NCBI GenBank assembly: GCA_900542245.1
Contig: UQMQ01000102.1
Span: 1 to 8,222, forward strand
Origin: an uncultured Eubacteriales bacterium
GTDB lineage: Bacteria; Bacillota; Clostridia; Peptostreptococcales; Anaerovoracaceae
Reading direction: 5' to 3'
Length of the DNA stretch: 8,222 bases
Part shown: positions 6,489 to 8,222 of the stretch, one piece after another
Position numbering within the stretch: position 1 is the stretch's first letter
Layout of the letters: every line of letters begins with the position of its first letter
The notes under the pieces: generated by a model
What the model saw: only the letters and a program-made list of their open reading frames with translations
Told to the model about the DNA's origin: nothing
The model's database searches: none
Program-made: the position numbers and the translations under genes

Positions 6489-8090
6489 ATGAGAGAAAAT
6501 ATTGTAGTTTTGGACTTCGGCGGTCAGTACAATCAGCTCATCGCGCGTCGGGTCCGCGAGTGTCATGTGTACTGCGAAGTGCATCCGTACACCATTGACA
6601 TCGAAACATTAAAGCGGATGGAACCGTCCGGCATCATTCTGACCGGCGGTCCGAACAGCGTCTACGGAGACGATTCTCCGCAGTGCAACGCGGAGGTTTT
6701 TAGGCTAGGCATCCCGGTGCTCGGTATCTGCTACGGCGCGCAGCTTCTGGCGCACCAGCTGGGCGGCAAGGTCGCGACCGCGCCGGTCAGCGAATACGGC
6801 AGGACCGAAGTGACCATCGACGACCGCAGCGGCCTTTTGGCAGGTCTTGGCGTGGGCGGTCCGGAGACGACCGGCTGCGCTGCTGTCGGCAGCACCATCA
6901 TGTGGATGAGCCATACAGATTATATCGAAACCATCCCGCAGGGATTTAAGATAACAGCCCATACGTCGGTCTGCCCGGTGGCAGCCATGGAGAACGCGGC
7001 AGCCGGTTTCTACGCGACGCAGTTCCATCCGGAAGTCATGCACTCGATCGAAGGCTTCAAGCTGCTGCAGAACTTCGTGCGCAAGGTCTGCGGCTGTAAG
7101 GGTGACTGGAAGATGGACAGCTTCGTGGAGACGACGATCCGGGAGATCCGAGAAAAAGTCGGCAGCGGCAAGGTGCTTTGCGCCTTGTCGGGCGGTGTAG
7201 ACTCTTCCGTTGCGGCAGTGCTTTTATCCAAAGCGGTCGGCAAGCAGCTGACCTGCGTCTTTGTTGATCATGGTCTGCTGCGCAAGAACGAGGGCGATGA
7301 GGTCGAGGCAGTTTTCGGACCGAACGGTCCATATGACCTGAACTTTATCCGCGTCAACGCGCAGGAGCGCTTCTATTCCAGACTTGCCGGCGTGACCGAG
7401 CCGGAGACTAAGCGCAAGATCATCGGCGAGGAGTTCATCCGCGTCTTTGAAGAGGAAGCAAAGAAAATCGGTGCTGTGGACTTTTTGGTGCAGGGTACGA
7501 TCTATCCGGACGTCATCGAGTCCGGCCTCGGCAAATCCGCTGTCATCAAGTCTCATCACAATGTCGGCGGGCTGCCGGATTATGTGGACTTTAAGGAAAT
7601 CATCGAGCCGCTGCGCATGCTGTTCAAGGACGAAGTGCGCCGTGCGGGACTGGAACTCGGCATTCCGGATTATCTGGTGTTCCGCCAGCCTTTCCCGGGT
7701 CCGGGACTTGGTATCCGTATCATCGGCGAAGTCACTGCCGAAAAGGTCAAGATTGTGCAGGACGCGGATTATATCTACCGCGAAGAGATCGCCCGGGCGA
7801 TGAGCGAAGGACAGATCCCGCAGTTCGGTCATCCGGGCACGCTCGGTCAGTACTTTGCGGCGCTGACCAATATGCGATCCGTCGGCGTCATGGGCGACTT
7901 CCGTACCTATGATTATGCCATCGCATTGCGCGCCGTCACGACCAGCGACTTCATGACCGCCGAAGCAGCCCACCTGCCGTGGGACCTGATCGACCGCGTG
8001 ACCACCCGCATCGTCAACGAAGTCGACCACGTCAACCGCGTCGTGTACGACTGCACCGGAAAACCACCGGGAACGATAGAGTTTGAGTAA
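6489..8090 (+). CDS. guaA: GMP synthase (glutamine-hydrolysing)
   Basis: Cytosolic enzyme converting XMP to GMP with ATP and glutamine, the step after guaB. The 533 residues hold a class I glutamine amidotransferase domain (about 1-200) with triad C81 (GICYGAQ), H180 and E182 (FHPEV). An ATP-pyrophosphatase domain follows with P-loop LSGGVDSS (233-240), then the C-terminal dimerisation domain with FRQPFPGPGLG (398-408) and the conserved tail KPPGTIEFE. All catalytic residues are present. Length is slightly above E. coli GuaA (525); part of the difference is an extra stretch at about 121-136 (GVGGPETTGCAAVGS) just before the WMSH motif in the amidotransferase domain. The start at 6489 is supported by AGGA at 6480-6483, a weaker ribosome binding site than that of guaB. 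No convincing promoter fits in the gap, so it is likely read from the guaB promoter. Confidence 0.98.
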   Translation: MRENIVVLDFGGQYNQLIARRVRECHVYCEVHPYTIDIETLKRMEPSGIILTGGPNSVYGDDSPQCNAEVFRLGIPVLGICYGAQLLAHQLGGKVATAPVSEYGRTEVTIDDRSGLLAGLGVGGPETTGCAAVGSTIMWMSHTDYIETIPQGFKITAHTSVCPVAAMENAAAGFYATQFHPEVMHSIEGFKLLQNFVRKVCGCKGDWKMDSFVETTIREIREKVGSGKVLCALSGGVDSSVAAVLLSKAVGKQLTCVFVDHGLLRKNEGDEVEAVFGPNGPYDLNFIRVNAQERFYSRLAGVTEPETKRKIIGEEFIRVFEEEAKKIGAVDFLVQGTIYPDVIESGLGKSAVIKSHHNVGGLPDYVDFKEIIEPLRMLFKDEVRRAGLELGIPDYLVFRQPFPGPGLGIRIIGEVTAEKVKIVQDADYIYREEIARAMSEGQIPQFGHPGTLGQYFAALTNMRSVGVMGDFRTYDYAIALRAVTTSDFMTAEAAHLPWDLIDRVTTRIVNEVDHVNRVVYDCTGKPPGTIEFE

Positions 8091-8103
8091 TGGATAAAAC
8101 CCG

Positions 8104-8157
8104 GAGGGGCTGTCGCATTAACGGAAAATAACCGTTAGGGCGCAGCCCTCTTTCTTT
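8104..8157 (+). terminator. First terminator after guaA
   Basis: GGGCTG (8107-8112) pairs with CAGCCC (8143-8148). The pairing continues, after a one-base bulge, as CGC (8114-8116) with GCG (8140-8142), and at the tip as TAACGG (8119-8124) with CCGTTA (8132-8137) around a 7-nt loop. TTTCTTT follows at 8151-8157. The long imperfect arm makes it a plausible terminator or a dispersed palindromic element. Confidence 0.65.
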
Positions 8158-8177
8158 AAGGGGCGACCTATGAAATG

Positions 8178-8203
8178 AGACGGAATTTTGCTCCGTCTTT
8201 TTT
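8178..8203 (+). terminator. Second, canonical terminator after guaA
   Basis: AGACGGA (8178-8184) pairs perfectly with TCCGTCT (8192-8198) around a 7-nt loop, and the T-tract runs 8198-8203. It backs up the less regular hairpin just upstream and closes the guaBA unit. Confidence 0.8.
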
Positions 8204-8222
8204 GTTCAAAAAAATCCTGCAC

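Overview
The window suggests a gut-type Clostridia genome, probably Oscillospiraceae/Ruminococcaceae-like. The reasons are strong AGGAGG-type ribosome binding sites, sigma-A-like promoters, Firmicutes-style hairpin terminators, a moderately GC-rich coding core, and a secreted beta-sandwich repeat protein of the kind common in gut Clostridia. The placement at family level is inference. All genes are on the + strand.

Layout: (1) 3-2354 is the 3' part, almost the whole, of a secreted protein with a signal peptide, several repeated beta-sandwich modules, a Big_2-like domain and a C-terminal fibronectin-III-like domain. Its first ~1.5 kb is AT-rich and its last ~0.8 kb is clearly GC-richer. (2) 2355-2757 is non-coding: a terminator hairpin, an AT-rich stretch with short repeated motifs, then an extended -10 promoter. 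(3) 2758-4596 is ftsH, the membrane AAA+ zinc protease, complete, followed by a terminator. (4) 4811-4839 is a near-consensus promoter for guaB (4903-6411, IMP dehydrogenase). After a 77-bp gap with a long hairpin comes guaA (6489-8090, GMP synthase). Two terminators in tandem close the unit.

How the genes work together: guaB and guaA encode the two consecutive steps IMP -> XMP -> GMP and are very probably co-transcribed from the single guaB promoter, since the gap between them has no convincing promoter. ftsH is a separate single-gene unit for membrane-protein quality control. The surface protein is unrelated to either and probably belongs to the accessory genome.

The most notable observation is that the IMP dehydrogenase is not the usual bacterial type. 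It matches, residue number for residue number at the catalytic and cofactor sites, the divergent enzyme of the protozoan Tritrichomonas foetus. This bears on the proposed bacterial origin of that parasite's drug-target gene. I found no CRISPR array, transposase, tRNA or rRNA, and no convincing wholly new multi-gene system.
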